Below are positions 63,968-64,000 of a DNA stretch of 64,000 nt, piece by piece. The position numbers and the translations under genes were made by a program. The stretch is from Streptococcus sp. S784/96/1. Lineage in GTDB: Bacteria > Bacillota > Bacilli > Lactobacillales > Streptococcaceae. The DNA lies in contig NZ_CACVCC010000002.1 in NCBI RefSeq assembly GCF_902729355.1, positions 1 to 64,000 on the forward strand, written 5' to 3'. The stretch's first letter is position 1, and every line of letters starts with the position of its first letter. The notes below the pieces were generated by a model. That model did not search any database and was not told the DNA's origin. It saw only the letters and a program-made list of their open reading frames with translations.

Positions 63968-64000
63968 TAGTGATGACCTAATCTGGTCATTCAGGGTGAA

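Noticed and set aside
1..64000. Prophage, integrative element, rRNA or tRNA genes
   Set aside because: No integrase, phage structural gene, attachment repeat, rRNA segment or tRNA-like cloverleaf was recognised by reading; mobile DNA is limited to insertion sequences and small repeats.

Overview
The window looks like chromosome of a low-GC Gram-positive coccus, most probably Streptococcus; the S. bovis/S. equinus complex is my best guess from gene content and order. Supporting blocks are snf2-orphan-murC-GNAT-mltG-greA, copYAZ, glyQ/glyS under a T-box, manLMN, tsaE-GNAT-LCP, yqeG-yqeH-yhbY-nadD-yqeK-rsfS-yqeM-tmcAL, dhaKLM with dhaS/dhaQ, ilvD, prmA-rsmE, malR/malT and ispE-adcR-adcC-adcB. 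No rRNA, tRNA, CRISPR array or prophage was seen, so species assignment is inference.

Layout. 1-300: 3' end of a transposase. 400-9000: helicase, peptidoglycan and transcription genes (snf2, an orphan gene with a long leader, murC, GNAT, mltG, greA). 9300-12360: copper-efflux operon with two cop boxes. 12.5-15.2 kb: membrane channel-like protein, HAD phosphatase, DegV. 15.2-17.5 kb: accessory scar, with a deleted IS3-type element and a frameshifted IS982-type element that landed at the edge of a MITE-like repeat. 17.5-19.4 kb: three poorly characterised surface or membrane proteins. 19.4-23.4 kb: glycine T-box, an unusual extra hairpin leader, and glyQ and glyS separated by an orphan ORF. 23.4-26.8 kb: small genes, rarA, a HAD phosphatase and repeats. 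26.9-31.4 kb (minus strand): mannose PTS, mannose-6-phosphate isomerase and a DUF956 gene. 31.5-43.4 kb: purine permease and the housekeeping ribosome-assembly/NAD cluster. 43.4-47.8 kb: glycerol/dihydroxyacetone module. 48-53.8 kb: ilvD, two Nudix genes, a toxin-antitoxin pair, prmA-rsmE. 54.4-62.3 kb: queH, maltose PTS, EEP-family hydrolase, ispE and the zinc-uptake operon. 62.3-64 kb: a small operon of an XRE regulator with membrane proteins behind a three-repeat operator.

Metabolic logic. The transport genes (manLMN, malT, glpF/dha) are PTS-linked and carry catabolite-control or dedicated operators. DhaM draws phosphate from the PTS, DhaL/DhaK use it on dihydroxyacetone, and DhaS/DhaQ probably sense the substrate. 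Metal homeostasis is covered by copYAZ (copper export) and adcRCB (zinc import, without adcA nearby).

The most unusual material is non-coding. There are two interspersed repeat families: a terminator-like one placed at gene 3' ends (four copies plus a remnant), and a terminal-inverted-repeat one of 349-476 bp (two copies). Also notable are structured leaders upstream of the 202-aa gene/murC, glyQ and prmA, and a hairpin cluster at 40.9 kb. The best candidate for an under-described system is the XRE/small-membrane-protein operon at 62.36-63.97 kb.
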